Source: Candidatus Saccharimonadota bacterium
Lineage (GTDB): Bacteria > Patescibacteriota > Saccharimonadia > Saccharimonadales > Saccharimonadaceae
Assembly (NCBI GenBank): GCA_024682595.1
Contig: JAIKZA010000009.1
Span: 1 to 42,739 of the forward strand
Direction: 5' to 3'
DNA length: 42,739 nucleotides
This document shows, in pieces, positions 1 to 9,142 of this stretch. Within the stretch, counting starts at the first letter, position 1, and each line of letters starts with the position of its first letter. The notes beneath the pieces are model-generated. The model did no database searches. It worked only from the letters and a program-made list of their open reading frames with translations, and was not told the origin of the DNA. The translations under genes and the position numbers were made by a program.

Positions 1-1
1 T

Positions 2-130
2 GGTCCATATACCGCAAGAACGCTGCCTGAAGTTACTAAGAGTATTCAGGAATACCTAATCTATTACAACTATGCTAGAATACATACAACTTTAAGAATG
101 ACTCCTATGCAAATGTTGCAAAGGTGCTGA
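2..130 (+). CDS. C-terminal tail of an integrase-core (rve) transposase, 5' truncated by window edge
   Basis: Frame from base 2 reads GPYTARTLPEVTKSIQEYLIYYNYARIHTTLRMTPMQMLQRC*, typical of IS3/IS481-type C-termini (YN..R.H..L...TP). Confidence 0.75.
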   Translation, partial: GPYTARTLPEVTKSIQEYLIYYNYARIHTTLRMTPMQMLQRC

Positions 131-142
131 CCCCTCTAAGGG

Positions 143-844
143 TTACTCGGCGTTAGTATGTACGGCCACTACATCATCGAGGTCATCAATCGCGTCGAGG
201 ATTTTTTCCACTTTTGCTGAAGCTTCTTCGTCGACCGGAACGGTATTGTTTGGCACATATTGCAACTCTGCTGAGTCAATCTCGTAACCAGCATCAATTA
301 GACCACTGCGTACCTTGGCAAGGTCACCTGCGGCGGTATAGATGGTCGTCCCATCTTCTTCATCAGCTATGTCTTCTGCGCCAGCATCTAGTGCGGCCAT
401 CATGATTTCGTCACCTTTAGCTTTTACGAAGATAACTCCTTTACGCGTAAATTGGAACATGACTGAGCCAGGGTCCGCCATGCGGCCGCCATTTTTTTCG
501 AGCGTGTGGCGCACTTCTGGCATCGTACGGTTCTTATTGTCGGTAGCAACTTCGATGATGATTCCAACTCCGCCCGGGCCGTAAGCTTCATAAGTTTCTT
601 CAATCAAGGCGGCTGCGCTCTTGTCTGCTACGCGTGCAATCGCGCGCTCAATATTTGCTTTCGGCATATTGGCGAGCCGCGCCTTCTCGAGCACCATCGC
701 AAGTGACGGATTCATAGCAGGGTCGGTACCACTGCGCGCCGCAATTGCAATTTGGTTACCGATTTTCGTAAACAACGCACCGCGCTTGGCGTCTACAACG
801 GCCTTTTGGCGTTTAGTGGTTGCCCATTTACTATGTCCGCTCAT
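143..844 (-). CDS. yebC: YebC/PmpR family DNA-binding regulatory protein
   Basis: MSGHSKWATTKRQKAVVDAKRGALFTKIGNQIAIAAR... plus YEAYGPGGVGIIIEVATDNKNRT signatures; SD AAGGGATAAGAT upstream. Confidence 0.95.
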   Translation of the reverse strand: MSGHSKWATTKRQKAVVDAKRGALFTKIGNQIAIAARSGTDPAMNPSLAMVLEKARLANMPKANIERAIARVADKSAAALIEETYEAYGPGGVGIIIEVATDNKNRTMPEVRHTLEKNGGRMADPGSVMFQFTRKGVIFVKAKGDEIMMAALDAGAEDIADEEDGTTIYTAAGDLAKVRSGLIDAGYEIDSAELQYVPNNTVPVDEEASAKVEKILDAIDDLDDVVAVHTNAE

Positions 845-1014
845 ATCTTATCCCTTACTTTCATAACTGTATTTTCTATATTTTAACATATTTTAAACTA
901 TTTAAAACCACGCCTTGTCAAAAACATTAAGCTGATGCTTTTTCGCCCTAGCTTTTGGATGGTATTTTTTATGCATGCTTTTAAACAATATAAGCTCTAC
1001 CAGAAAGGAGAAAC

Positions 1015-1413
1015 ATGAAGTATATGAAGAAAAAAGATCTAAGTGCGAGTGAGGTTGCCCAAATAAGACGACGCTCCGACGGCTATATTTGGGCAGTTCT
1101 AGATGTGCATAATAACTCTATTGTTCTCGGAGATGAATATCTCGTCGAAATGCGTGACGACCTTATTTATAAATACCATAGCCGCCCAAAGAATATTTTC
1201 GGCATCGGTTTAGATTTGCGTACTGGCGATATAAGCTATCCGCTCGTTGTCAATCGTTTGAATAGCGTATATCGCAACAATAAGGGTGTACCGAGCCAAA
1301 TAAGGGATCGCATCGAAACCATGGTAGGGTATTATTTTGAAAGATTTGACCCTTTTTGTACGTCTAAAAATCGAGCTAGTAAAGCGCATAACTTGCAGAC
1401 GCCGCCGTGCTAG
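1015..1413 (+). CDS. hypothetical protein, DUF5674-like
   Basis: 132-aa ORF with SD AAAGGAG; pattern IWAVLDV..IVLGDEY..FGIGLD..I..PLVVNRL resembles the DUF5674 layout from memory. Confidence 0.6.
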   Translation: MKYMKKKDLSASEVAQIRRRSDGYIWAVLDVHNNSIVLGDEYLVEMRDDLIYKYHSRPKNIFGIGLDLRTGDISYPLVVNRLNSVYRNNKGVPSQIRDRIETMVGYYFERFDPFCTSKNRASKAHNLQTPPC

Positions 1414-1465
1414 ATTTTACCGAGATAATTAGTTAAAATAAAACTATAAAAACAGGAGGTTTCAA

Positions 1466-2542
1466 GTGGCTAAGAAGAGTCAGGATGCGGTGGACATGTC
1501 AGATAAAGACAAAAAGGATACGAAGAAGACAAAAGATACAACCCCGGCAATGGACGAGGGCAAAAAACAGGCCCTAAACCTAGCCTTATCGCAAATCACG
1601 AAGCAATTCGGCGACGGCTCCATTATGAAGCTAGGCGAACAGTCAAAGATTGACGTCGAGCTGTTTTCGACCGGCTCTCTTGCATTTGATCTTGCACTCG
1701 GTGGCGGCTTTCCAAAGGGGCGTATTATTGAAATCTATGGACCAGAGTCTTCTGGTAAAACAACTCTTGCACTCCATGCAATCGCCGAAATCCAAAAACA
1801 GGGTGGACAGGCTGCTTTTATTGACGCAGAACACGCTCTCGACCCAGCCTATGCGCGTAAAATTGGCGTCAAAACGGATGACTTATTAATCTCGCAGCCA
1901 GATAACGGCGAACAGGCGCTAGAAATTTGCGAAACATTAGTACGCTCTGGCGCTGTGGATTTGATCATTGTTGATTCCGTGGCCGCGCTTGTTCCGCAGG
2001 CAGAAATCGATGGCGATATGGGCGATGCGCAAATGGGGCTTCAGGCGCGCCTCATGTCCCAAGCCATGCGCAAGCTTACTGGTATTATCAGCAAGACTAA
2101 GGCTACGGTCATCTTTATTAACCAGATTCGTATGAAAATCGGTGTTCTATTTGGAAATCCAGAGACCACCACTGGCGGTAATGCGTTAAAGTTTTATGCA
2201 TCGGTGCGTGTAGATATTCGCCGTATTGGTCAGATTAAGGATGGCGACAATGTGGCTGGCAACCGTACAAAAATTAAAGTCGTCAAAAATAAAATTGCCG
2301 CCCCATTCCGAACGGCAGAGTTTGACATTATGTACAACGAGGGTATTAGCAAAACTGGTGACGTATTGGACTTGGGCGTCCAATACGGTATCTTAGACAA
2401 GGCTGGCGCTTTCTTCAAATATAATGGCGATACGCTCGGTCAAGGGCGTGAGGCTGTAAAGCGACTCTTTAAAGAGAAACCAGAACTTATGGCCGAAATC
2501 GAAGCTAAAGTTCGTGAGGCTGCAAAGACTGATGAAGACTAA
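1466..2542 (+). CDS. recA: Recombinase RecA
   Basis: GTG start after [29 protein letters not shown] Walker [33 protein letters not shown]. Confidence 0.98.
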   Translation: MAKKSQDAVDMSDKDKKDTKKTKDTTPAMDEGKKQALNLALSQITKQFGDGSIMKLGEQSKIDVELFSTGSLAFDLALGGGFPKGRIIEIYGPESSGKTTLALHAIAEIQKQGGQAAFIDAEHALDPAYARKIGVKTDDLLISQPDNGEQALEICETLVRSGAVDLIIVDSVAALVPQAEIDGDMGDAQMGLQARLMSQAMRKLTGIISKTKATVIFINQIRMKIGVLFGNPETTTGGNALKFYASVRVDIRRIGQIKDGDNVAGNRTKIKVVKNKIAAPFRTAEFDIMYNEGISKTGDVLDLGVQYGILDKAGAFFKYNGDTLGQGREAVKRLFKEKPELMAEIEAKVREAAKTDED

Positions 2543-3267
2543 TGCTTGAAACAATTACCATCTTCGACGATGATGAGGTCGCAGATAAGGCTCAATCCCA
2601 TCGTGTAACAGGCATAAAAGAAGCGGTTCGCGACCATAATCGGGTTAATGTATACATAGACGACAAATATTATTGTTCGTTAGATATTTCTCAGGTCGTC
2701 GATCTGGGCATCAAAATTGGTCGCAAGCTAAATTCCGAGCAGCTAGAAGACATAAAACGCGCTTCAGAGTTTGGCAAATTTTACGCCCGCGCACTCGAAT
2801 ATGTCCTAATGCGACCGCATTCGACTAAAGAAATTAGCGACTATTTAAGGCGTAAAACTCTCAGCAAAAAAATACGTACAAAAAATCCAAAGACAGGCGA
2901 ATATAAGGATACGGTTCGGAGCGGCTATGATCCGAGCCTAATTCCGCTTGTTCTAGAGCGGCTAGACCAGCACGGACATTTGGATGATCGTCGTTTTGCG
3001 GAGTTATGGGTTGAGAATCGCGACGTCAAAAAAGGGACTAGCTTTAAAAAGCTCCGAGATGAGCTAGCGAGGAAGGGTATTAGTCAAAAAATTATAGATG
3101 ACGTATTGTGCAGCAATATGCGCAATGAACGCGAAGAATTGCGTAAAGTTATTGCGCGCAAGTCCAACCGCTACGCTGACCGACAAAAACTAATTCAATA
3201 TTTAATACGCCAAGGCTTTACTTATTCCGATATTTTGGACGAGCTATCCTCATCCGAAGGTGCGTAG
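2542..3267 (+). CDS. recX: Regulatory protein RecX
   Basis: Overlaps recA stop (TAATG); RPHSTKEISDYLRRK, LDDRRFAELWVENR, RQGFTYSDILDEL. Confidence 0.85.
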   Translation: MLETITIFDDDEVADKAQSHRVTGIKEAVRDHNRVNVYIDDKYYCSLDISQVVDLGIKIGRKLNSEQLEDIKRASEFGKFYARALEYVLMRPHSTKEISDYLRRKTLSKKIRTKNPKTGEYKDTVRSGYDPSLIPLVLERLDQHGHLDDRRFAELWVENRDVKKGTSFKKLRDELARKGISQKIIDDVLCSNMRNEREELRKVIARKSNRYADRQKLIQYLIRQGFTYSDILDELSSSEGA

Positions 3268-3842
3268 CCAGGTTTTCTAAAGGGGTTAACAAAATTAGGG
3301 ACAAACTCCTCTTGGGCGATTTCCTTTTTCTTTTTAACTTTAACCTTGGAATCGCCGTGTTTAATTGTAATCTTAAAATCGTCAATTTCAACAATCTGTG
3401 AACGGTTTATGGTCAATTGAGGATCAAAAAACGAAGACGTAATTGGTCGCTGTACGATTAGTTGATATATGATAAAACTGCCAGAATCAACGGTATAATC
3501 GACAACTTTCCCGAGTTTTTTGCCTTTCTGGTCTACTACTTTCAAGCCGACTAGATTGAATTCCAGCGACATGATTTCGTCAAATTTTATTACATCCTCA
3601 CGCTTTGTAAAAACGTCAGCAGAGTTAACGATTAGGCCTTGGTCGCTGATTTCGCGCACATCGTTCATGTCGAGAATATTTCCAATCTCGTTATCGTTAT
3701 GAATTATTGCGCCATCAACTACGTAGGCAATGATTTTCAGATTATCTGGGTCAATGATTGCTCTAGTAGTACGGGCAATTTCGCCACCGATATGGAGGCT
3801 TAAAACGGGAAAGTCAATCAAGTTTGAACCAACCATTAACAT
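3222..3842 (-). CDS. PRC-barrel domain protein
   Basis: MLMVGSNLIDFPVLSLHIGGEIARTTRAIIDPDNLKIIAYVVDG and VGLKVVDQKGKKLGKVVDYTVD; start trimmed to 3842 because the longer ORF runs through the tilS promoter. Confidence 0.75.
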   Translation of the reverse strand: MLMVGSNLIDFPVLSLHIGGEIARTTRAIIDPDNLKIIAYVVDGAIIHNDNEIGNILDMNDVREISDQGLIVNSADVFTKREDVIKFDEIMSLEFNLVGLKVVDQKGKKLGKVVDYTVDSGSFIIYQLIVQRPITSSFFDPQLTINRSQIVEIDDFKITIKHGDSKVKVKKKKEIAQEEFVPNFVNPFRKPGYAPSDEDSSSKISE

Positions 3843-3879
3843 TTTCTTTTTCTCTCCGCTTATGGAATAATTGTAGCAC

Positions 3880-4716
3880 ATGAAAAAGGTTTTAGCGGTC
3901 TCTGGCGGTATTGACTCGGTCGTGATGCTACATATTTTTCGCAACGATTCGGAGGTGGTCGTAGCGCATTATAATCACGGTATTCGTCCTAATTCGGCAG
4001 ACGATCAGGCTTTCGTCAAGCGGCTCGCTCAAAAATACGAGTTCCCATTTGAAACTACGGATGGAAACTTGGGGCCGAATGCTTCAGAGGCGGCTGCTCG
4101 GGAGGCTCGATACCAGTTTTTTGAAGCAATCTGCAAAAAGCACGGAGGTCGTCTTCATGTTGCGCATCATCTCGATGATGTATATGAATCGATCGCAATC
4201 AACGTCTTAAGGGGGACAGGATGGCGTGGGCTTGCACCATTACGTAATCCTAATGTGGAGCGACCCTTGTTAGGATGGCGGAAGAGCGATATTTATCGCT
4301 ACGCAACCGAACATCAACTTAACTTTCGTCAGGATCAAACTAATAATGAAGATATTTATTTGCGAAATCGAGTCCGCGTGGCTTTATTGCGTGCGAGTGA
4401 TGCTCAAAAAGAACAGCTCCGTCAACTATATGAGCGTCAATGTCAAATATCGTCTGAGGTACAAAAAATTTTAGATCGTTTTGTCTCGGAGCAGGGGCAA
4501 GCCATTTTGCGCGATATTTTTATAGATATTGATGAGCAATCTGGCGTTGAGCTGTTGCGCGAATTATTGTCAATAAACGGCATTTCGCAGACGCGCCCAC
4601 AACTGCACCGCGCGCTTTCGGCGATTAAGAATTATCTTCCCGGAAAGCAATTTCCGCTAAATAAAAACAAATATATCAGAGTATCTAAATATCATTTTTC
4701 AATCAAAAGTAATTAA
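3880..4716 (+). CDS. tilS: tRNA(Ile)-lysidine synthetase
   Basis: VLAVSGGIDSVVMLHIF PP-loop; HHLDDVYESIAINVLRGTGWRGLAPL. Confidence 0.9.
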   Translation: MKKVLAVSGGIDSVVMLHIFRNDSEVVVAHYNHGIRPNSADDQAFVKRLAQKYEFPFETTDGNLGPNASEAAAREARYQFFEAICKKHGGRLHVAHHLDDVYESIAINVLRGTGWRGLAPLRNPNVERPLLGWRKSDIYRYATEHQLNFRQDQTNNEDIYLRNRVRVALLRASDAQKEQLRQLYERQCQISSEVQKILDRFVSEQGQAILRDIFIDIDEQSGVELLRELLSINGISQTRPQLHRALSAIKNYLPGKQFPLNKNKYIRVSKYHFSIKSN

Positions 4717-4770
4717 GAGATATCTGTTAAAATTTGCCAGAATTACAAAGAAATGTTAAAATTTAAGAGC

Positions 4771-5982
4771 ATGAAATTACGCAAGGTTATCGGGACATTC
4801 TCGATCCCGTCTTTAATGACCCTCGGATTCCTCGCCTCTCTGCTTTTCTTTACTATTATTGCAAAGACTGGCGGCTTTTTCGCGAGCGCGACTTCATCGG
4901 AGTCGGCAGAGAAAGATAATCAAAGTTTTGTGACTATTTATGACGGCGGTGAAAAGACCACTCTTCGCTCAGCGGCAATTACGGTGCGCGAACTTCTGGA
5001 GCGCGCTGGTATAGTTTACGACGAGTATGATACGGTTGAGCCAGGATTAGACGATGAAATCAACTCGGAAACATTCAATATTAATATCTATCGATCACGT
5101 CAGACGGTTGTAATTGACGATAATGTTAAAAAATATGTTCGCACTTCCGCCACTGAGCCCGAGCAAGTCGCCGAAGATGCTGGCTTGAAGCTTCTTGACC
5201 AAGATATTATCGAGGTAGTTGCGTATAATGGGTTACTCGAGAGCGGTATAACTACCGCATATCAAATCACGCGCGCAAAGACTGTAAATTTCGAATTTTA
5301 TGGCAAAGACATGGTTATTCGAACCCAGGCCGATACGGTTGGCGAATTCTTGGCCGAGCAGGGAATTACTGTAGACGCTAAGGAAACCTGGTCATCGCTG
5401 CAAGATGATGTTAAGTTGAAAGACGGGATTAGTCTTGCTGTCTTCCGCCAAGGAAAACAGACAAAAACGGTAGAAGAGGTCGTAAACTACAACACGAAAA
5501 TCACCTACGACTATTCGCTTAATTATGGCGTCAGAAAAGTAACAACGGCCGGACAAAAAGGTAAGAAGACTGTGACTTATGAGATAAATATGCGTAACGG
5601 CAAAGAAATCTCACGCAAAGTCCTCTCTTCTATTGTGACGCAAAAGCCAATTGACGAGCAGGTAAAGGTTGGTATGAAAGTAGACTTACCGGCCGGCACA
5701 CATAATGACTGGATGGCTCAAGCGGGGATTTCTCCAAGTGACTATGGTTATGTAAACTATATCATACAGCGCGAGTCGCACTGGAATCCGCTAGCAAAGA
5801 ACGCGTATAGTGGCGCAACGGGTCTATGTCAGGCCCTTCCGGGTAGCAAGATGGCTAGCGCGGGTAGCGACTGGGCGACTAATCCAATCACTCAGCTACG
5901 CTGGTGTAACGGTTACGCTATCGGAAGATATGGCAGCTGGGCAAAAGCGTATCAATTCTGGACCGTAAATCATTGGTGGTAA
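4771..5982 (+). CDS. G5/DUF348 domain cell-wall protein with C-terminal lysozyme-like transglycosylase domain (RpfB/YabE-like)
   Basis: N-terminal TM, ubiquitin-like DUF348 repeats, G5-like region, C-terminal YVNYIIQRESHWNPLAKNAYSGATGLCQALPGSKMASAG; adjacent to rsmA as in the rpfB-ksgA / yabE-ksgA loci. Start 4771 preferred over 4753 because 4753 overlaps the -10. Confidence 0.8.
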   Translation: MKLRKVIGTFSIPSLMTLGFLASLLFFTIIAKTGGFFASATSSESAEKDNQSFVTIYDGGEKTTLRSAAITVRELLERAGIVYDEYDTVEPGLDDEINSETFNINIYRSRQTVVIDDNVKKYVRTSATEPEQVAEDAGLKLLDQDIIEVVAYNGLLESGITTAYQITRAKTVNFEFYGKDMVIRTQADTVGEFLAEQGITVDAKETWSSLQDDVKLKDGISLAVFRQGKQTKTVEEVVNYNTKITYDYSLNYGVRKVTTAGQKGKKTVTYEINMRNGKEISRKVLSSIVTQKPIDEQVKVGMKVDLPAGTHNDWMAQAGISPSDYGYVNYIIQRESHWNPLAKNAYSGATGLCQALPGSKMASAGSDWATNPITQLRWCNGYAIGRYGSWAKAYQFWTVNHWW

Positions 5983-5983
5983 A

Positions 5984-6748
5984 ATGAAGAACCGAAAGTC
6001 TCTTGGCCAGCATTGGCTTAAAGATCGAGATATTTTGTTAGATATATCGGATATGGCGGCTACGGATGGCTGCGGCGTAGTGGTCGAAATCGGCCCAGGC
6101 CTTGGCACACTTACTTCGGCACTTTTTAAAAACTTCGAAAAAGTTGTCACTATCGAGCTAGATGATCGTCTTGCCGAAAACTTACCAAAGTCGTTTCCTG
6201 GAAAAAACCTAGAAGTTCACAATCAGGATATTCTGTCGCTTGAATTAGAGAGCTTAAATCTCCCAGAAAAATATGTTGTAGCGGGAAATATTCCATATTA
6301 CATTACCTCTCCGATTATTCAAAAATTCCTGCACGCCAATCATCGGCCGCAAAAGATAGTGTTACTTATACAAAAAGAGGTGGCTGAGCGTCTTGCTGCT
6401 GAGCCAGGCGACTATTCCATACTTGGACTATCGGCACAAATATATGCCAAAGTTTCTTTAGGGCTAGTTGTTGGGCGTGAACTTTTTACGCCGCCGCCGA
6501 AAGTAGACAGCCAAATTGTAGTTCTTGAACCACTCGACCAGCCACTGGCAACGGAATCTACTATCGCACTCATAAAGCTAGGGTTTATAGCGCCACGCAA
6601 AAAGTTGCTAACTAATTTAGCGGTCGGCACCCACCTGCCAAAAGAGAAACTTGCTGAAATATTCACTAAAAACGAGCTGAGTCTCGACGCACGTCCTGCT
6701 GATTTGTCAATATCGGACTGGGTTCGACTTGAAAAAAATATTCATTAG
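5984..6748 (+). CDS. rsmA: 16S rRNA (adenine1518/1519-N6) dimethyltransferase
   Basis: KSLGQHWLKD, VVEIGPGLGTLTSAL, VVAGNIPYYITSPIIQKFL. Confidence 0.93.
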   Translation: MKNRKSLGQHWLKDRDILLDISDMAATDGCGVVVEIGPGLGTLTSALFKNFEKVVTIELDDRLAENLPKSFPGKNLEVHNQDILSLELESLNLPEKYVVAGNIPYYITSPIIQKFLHANHRPQKIVLLIQKEVAERLAAEPGDYSILGLSAQIYAKVSLGLVVGRELFTPPPKVDSQIVVLEPLDQPLATESTIALIKLGFIAPRKKLLTNLAVGTHLPKEKLAEIFTKNELSLDARPADLSISDWVRLEKNIH

Positions 6749-6782
6749 CATTATGATATTATTAAAATAACGGCTAATTTTA

Positions 6783-7658
6783 ATGGAGGCTAATCCGGTG
6801 GATTTAGACAACCAGACCCCTGCAACAACTAACACAAACACGGATTCAGCAGCGCCTGATTTTGGCGGACCAATTAGCGAAGAAAAACTTAACGCCCAGC
6901 CAGACTTCGATATGGACGTTATTAATCAAGCCGTAATGGCCGCTGGTGACACTCCAAAAATTCAGAATACCTTTGATGTTAACGATATTAGCCTAGACGA
7001 CGTTCCAACGTCGCAATATGAACTCGATCAACGTATGACGGACGACCCAAATCTTAACTTGGCTGGCGGTAGCGATTCCGTAGGGTCTGTAAGCTTTGAC
7101 GGCTCTATTTCTAGTGGTAACGCGGGTAACACTAATATTGCTGACGATTCTTCCGCCGTTTCTCTATCTATACAATCGGCAAACTCGGAAACCATTGCCC
7201 TTGATAATGGTATTGGTGACCCCACAATTGCGCCGTCCGAATCAGCCGCCCCAAAGGCGGAGCCGTCAGCTTCTTTCGTGGCTGGTGATATTATTGATGA
7301 ACCTGATAATTCATCGGATAAAACATCCGAATCAGACGCTAAGGCTAAAGAAGAACTAGACCATATGGAGGCTTCATTTGGCCAAATTAACGTTGATCCA
7401 ATTGCCGCCGAAGAGAATGAAAAATCCGGCGCAAAGGTGACTGGCCAACTAGGAGCTCCCAGTTCTCCGACAGAAACCACAGCAAAGGCAGATGGTGCCG
7501 ATAATGCAGCTGCCCCAGCTGGTGAACCAGCACATATTGCCAATACTATTACTTCCCCAGAACAAAAAAAGAGTAAAGCCCCATTATTTATTGGTATCGG
7601 TGTAGGTGTAGCAGTAATTATTATCGCAATTATAGTTCTACTTGTAGTTATTAAGTAG
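6783..7658 (+). CDS. acidic low-complexity protein with a single C-terminal transmembrane helix
   Basis: Long D/S/A/N-rich region then KKSKAPLFIGIGVGVAVIIIAIIVLLVVIK*; alternative GTG start at 6801 has GGAGG upstream. Confidence 0.7.
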   Translation: MEANPVDLDNQTPATTNTNTDSAAPDFGGPISEEKLNAQPDFDMDVINQAVMAAGDTPKIQNTFDVNDISLDDVPTSQYELDQRMTDDPNLNLAGGSDSVGSVSFDGSISSGNAGNTNIADDSSAVSLSIQSANSETIALDNGIGDPTIAPSESAAPKAEPSASFVAGDIIDEPDNSSDKTSESDAKAKEELDHMEASFGQINVDPIAAEENEKSGAKVTGQLGAPSSPTETTAKADGADNAAAPAGEPAHIANTITSPEQKKSKAPLFIGIGVGVAVIIIAIIVLLVVIK

Positions 7659-7700
7659 GCACATTCGCCTTTCTCTATAAAAGATGTTAAAATATGATTC

Positions 7701-9110
7701 ATGAAAGAATCATATATCACTACAGCTATTCCATACGTCAACGGTAATCCGCACCTTGGCCATGCTATGGACTATCTTCTTGCGGATACACTCCGTCGGT
7801 ATATGATGTATAACGGCCAAAAGGTTCGCTTGCAGGCTGGTACTGATGAACACGGCAATAAGAACTTTAAGAAAGCTGCCGATCAAGGTGTTACTGTGCA
7901 GAAATTTGTCGATCAAAATTCTCGAAAATTCCAAGATTTCATTCATTCGCTTGGAGTAGAGTATACGGATTTCATTCGCACGACCGATCCGGACCACGAA
8001 CGTCGCTGTCAAGAAATATGGACTAAACTTTCAGATCATATTTACAAAGATAAATATACTGGTTGGTACTGCGAAGGATGTGAGGCTTTTGTGACAGATA
8101 AGGAGCGCGACGACAATCACGGCGAGTGTCCCGACCACAAAAAGCCGTACGTCAAACTTAGTGAAGAGAATTATTATTTGCGCATTTCCGATTTTAAAGA
8201 AAAAATCCGTAATGCTATCGAGTCTGACAGGCTAAAAATCACCCCAGCTTTTCGCAAGAAAGAGTTCCTGAATTTACTTAAAAACATGCCAGACGTATCT
8301 ATTTCGCGCCCAAAGGAACAGGTTGAATGGGGAATTCCAGTGCCTGGCGACGATAGTCAAGTGATGTATGTTTGGATTGATGCACTTTCGAACTATATTA
8401 CCGTTCTTGGCTACCCAGACAAAGACATTTCGGGCTATTGGCCAGCCCATACGCAAATCGTCGGCAAGGATATTTTGCGCTTCCATGCTGGTATTTGGCC
8501 GGCAATGTTGCTAGGTTTAGGACTTCCGCTGGCACACAACTTGTTAGCGCACGGTTTTATTACAGCTAATGGTGAAAAGATGTCTAAATCCATCGGTAAC
8601 GTTGTTGATCCGCAAGATATTCTTGCGAAACACGGCCTAACTCCGTTTCGCTATTACTTCTTGCGTCATGCGTCTACGACGGACGATGTGGACTTTACCT
8701 GGGAAAAATATGAAGCATCCTATAATGAACTAGCTAACGATTTAGGTAACCTTGTCCAACGACTTGCTACGCTTTGTAAAAAGAATGAGATATCAGGGCA
8801 AAAAGTCAAAAAATGCGAAAATCCCGACTTCGATTCTCGCATGCAAAAATACGAATTCAATTTTGCATTTGATATTCTTTGGGACGGTATCTCAGAACTA
8901 AACAAACGCATCGATGCAGAAAAGCCGTGGGCTCTCGTTAAAACTAATCCAGACAAAGCTAAAGAGGTTCTTCGGAAACTCGTAGCTGACCTATTGACTA
9001 TAAATGACCGACTCGCAATTTTCCTTCCAGATACAGCAGGGCAAATTGAAGAAATCTTTACAGCTAAACAAATTCAACCACCAGCAGCTCCACTATTTCC
9101 AAAGAATTAA
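7701..9110 (+). CDS. metG: Methionyl-tRNA synthetase
   Basis: NGNPHLGHAMDYLLAD (HIGH), WYCEGCEAF..GECPDHKKP zinc site, GEKMSKSIGNVVDP (KMSKS). Confidence 0.97.
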   Translation: MKESYITTAIPYVNGNPHLGHAMDYLLADTLRRYMMYNGQKVRLQAGTDEHGNKNFKKAADQGVTVQKFVDQNSRKFQDFIHSLGVEYTDFIRTTDPDHERRCQEIWTKLSDHIYKDKYTGWYCEGCEAFVTDKERDDNHGECPDHKKPYVKLSEENYYLRISDFKEKIRNAIESDRLKITPAFRKKEFLNLLKNMPDVSISRPKEQVEWGIPVPGDDSQVMYVWIDALSNYITVLGYPDKDISGYWPAHTQIVGKDILRFHAGIWPAMLLGLGLPLAHNLLAHGFITANGEKMSKSIGNVVDPQDILAKHGLTPFRYYFLRHASTTDDVDFTWEKYEASYNELANDLGNLVQRLATLCKKNEISGQKVKKCENPDFDSRMQKYEFNFAFDILWDGISELNKRIDAEKPWALVKTNPDKAKEVLRKLVADLLTINDRLAIFLPDTAGQIEEIFTAKQIQPPAAPLFPKN

Positions 9111-9111
9111 A

Positions 9112-9137
9112 AAAGCTCCCCGCGGGGAGTCTTTTTT
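9112..9137. terminator. intrinsic terminator, probably bidirectional
   Basis: CTCCCCGCGGGGAG palindrome flanked by A-tract and TTTTTT between convergent metG and the sulfatase gene. Confidence 0.85.
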
Positions 9138-9142
9138 GTGGG

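Noticed and set aside
7028-7741. 237-aa minus-strand ORF antisense to the acidic membrane protein
   Set aside because: Low-complexity antisense of a biased coding sequence; overlaps the metG start; no domain or SD support.
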